Shown: piece after piece, positions 63,305 through 64,000 of the stretch
How positions within the stretch are numbered: position 1 is the first letter of the stretch
Layout: the number at the start of each line of letters is the position of its first letter
NCBI RefSeq assembly: GCF_024703895.1
Contig: NZ_CP087968.1
Coordinates: forward strand, 992,001-1,056,000
Length of the DNA stretch: 64,000 nucleotides
From: Nocardioides sp. B-3
Lineage (GTDB): Bacteria > Actinomycetota > Actinomycetes > Propionibacteriales > Nocardioidaceae
Reading direction: 5' to 3'
Position numbers and translations under genes: made by a program
The notes under the pieces: generated by a model
What the model was told of the DNA's origin: nothing
The model's database searches: none
What the model saw: only the letters and a program-made list of their open reading frames with translations

Positions 63305-63345
63305 AGGACGACAGTCGGATGACTATGAGGACGACAGGTCGGATG
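63305..63345. promoter_or_regulatory. Direct repeat in the dcm operon promoter region
   Basis: AGGACGACAGTCGGATG (63305-63321) recurs at 63328-63345 with one added G, a period of 23 bases. It lies about 80 bp upstream of dcm in the 63227-63372 gap. On the reverse strand it contains TACAT- and TAGTC-like -10 elements. It may be a control site for the restriction operon. Confidence 0.45.
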
Positions 63346-63372
63346 GGACGACCGATCCCCAGCCGACGCAGG

Positions 63373-64000
63373 CTACTCAGAGCGCTTCTTGACCCAGACG
63401 GTGAACTTCTTGCCCTCCGGCAGGGTCTCGCCTGCCTCCGGCTCTTGCTTCGTCACAATCCATGAGTCGAAGGACATGGGGGCGCGTTCGGCTCCGGTTG
63501 CATCCTCCACGCTGAGGTTCTCGTAAGACACGTAGCCGAGTTTCTCCATGTAACCATCTGCGTCTTCCGGGTTTGTACCGACCAGATCGGGGGCGACTGA
63601 GGCCGACGTGCCCGGCACGACCGGGGTCGTCTCCTCTAGGAACTCGTCGCCACCATCGGTGTCACGGACGCAGGCCTCGGTGGCTTTGACCTGAGAGAAG
63701 AAGCCTCCGGGGAGGTTGGCGGCCAGTTGTGTGTCGTCCCAGTCGGTGGAGCCGTCCATCTGCTCGTCCGGTTCGAGGCCGAGGACCCGCACCCGCCCGT
63801 CGGTGGACATGGCCTTTGTGTAGGCCTCGCAGATTTCCACGGCGATGTGCTGACTGTCCTTGCTGACCTTGAGGTCGGTCTCGATGTCGATCCCGTCAAA
63901 GGATCCGTCGCCCACTTGGGTGATGTGCTTGATCCACTGGGCGTCGCTGTGGTCGTCGAACACTCGCTCGTTGACGTTGGAGACGGGATCGCTGGTGAAC
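63373..64000 (-). CDS. Partial gene: protein with C-terminal PASTA-like domain
   Basis: At least 208 residues; the frame is open through the right edge, so the start is missing. The C-terminal 70 residues (SVAPDLVGTNPEDADGYMEK, then IVTKQEPEAGETLPEGKKFT) match the PASTA layout (P-x-L-V-G ... G-x-V-x-x-Q-x-P-x-x-G). The upstream part has FFSQVKATEACVRDTDGGDEF with a Cys pair (AVEICEAY and EACVRD). Probably secreted or membrane-bound; PASTA domains bind wall fragments. Composition returns to host-like here, so it lies outside the island. Confidence 0.6.
   Translation of the reverse strand, partial: FTSDPVSNVNERVFDDHSDAQWIKHITQVGDGSFDGIDIETDLKVSKDSQHIAVEICEAYTKAMSTDGRVRVLGLEPDEQMDGSTDWDDTQLAANLPGGFFSQVKATEACVRDTDGGDEFLEETTPVVPGTSASVAPDLVGTNPEDADGYMEKLGYVSYENLSVEDATGAERAPMSFDSWIVTKQEPEAGETLPEGKKFTVWVKKRSE

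Overview
The window is GC-rich DNA from a high-GC Gram-positive actinobacterium, most likely Nocardioides or a close relative. The evidence is the family mix: a roadblock conservon (cvnABCD), an F420-type nitroreductase, a WS/DGAT acyltransferase, a DUF222/HNH gene behind an actinobacterial LexA box, a WXG100 toxin cassette, and several promoters that look leaderless. No rRNA, tRNA, CRISPR array or insertion sequence was recognised. The genus is inferred, not proven.

Sequence quality dominates the reading. More than half of the genes contain one or more single-base frame breaks, mostly in short G or C runs, and many are restored by a second nearby break. I treat these as assembly errors and give each gene its repaired extent. 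At least eleven of the breaks fall on CCWGG sites, which may be a trace of Dcm-type methylation (see findings).

Layout. 1-7.3 kb: 5' part of an hrpA helicase gene, a TetR gene divergent from a flavin monooxygenase/SDR pair, a DUF402 protein, a ThrE-like exporter and a YbdK-type ligase. 7.3-14.5 kb: a reverse-strand operon of a secreted protein, a class III nucleotide cyclase with ATPase/TPR region, and a SARP-type regulator with ATPase/TPR region. 14.7-23.8 kb: acyl-CoA metabolism (thioesterase, CoA-transferase fused to GNAT, FUSC exporter, wax ester synthase), a hairpin-rich duplicated repeat, an orphan DNA methyltransferase, a phosphodiester glycosidase and a lipoprotein. 23.9-27.5 kb: Mug glycosylase, a RelA/SpoT-domain alarmone synthetase and a ChaA antiporter. 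27.6-32.9 kb: conservon with a solute-binding lipoprotein appended. 33-39.5 kb: small zinc protein, metalloprotease, a WXG100/polymorphic toxin/immunity cassette, a secreted nuclease and VapBC. 39.6-54.2 kb: desaturase, ECF sigma/anti-sigma plus ABC exporter, LexA-boxed HNH gene, a Phd-type toxin-antitoxin pair, PhoX phosphatase, penicillin acylase, nitroreductase and MmuM.

54.2 kb to about 63.3 kb is a visibly lower-GC island. It starts at a degraded nitroreductase fragment and carries a second RelA/SpoT-domain gene, then a reverse-strand operon read dcm - vsr - EcoRII-C nuclease - SNF2 helicase - stand-alone EcoRII-N domain - MORC-like GHKL ATPase - HNH endonuclease - small unknown. This looks like a restriction/defence system in which the EcoRII enzyme is split and coupled to two ATPases. 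It is the most interesting part of the window.
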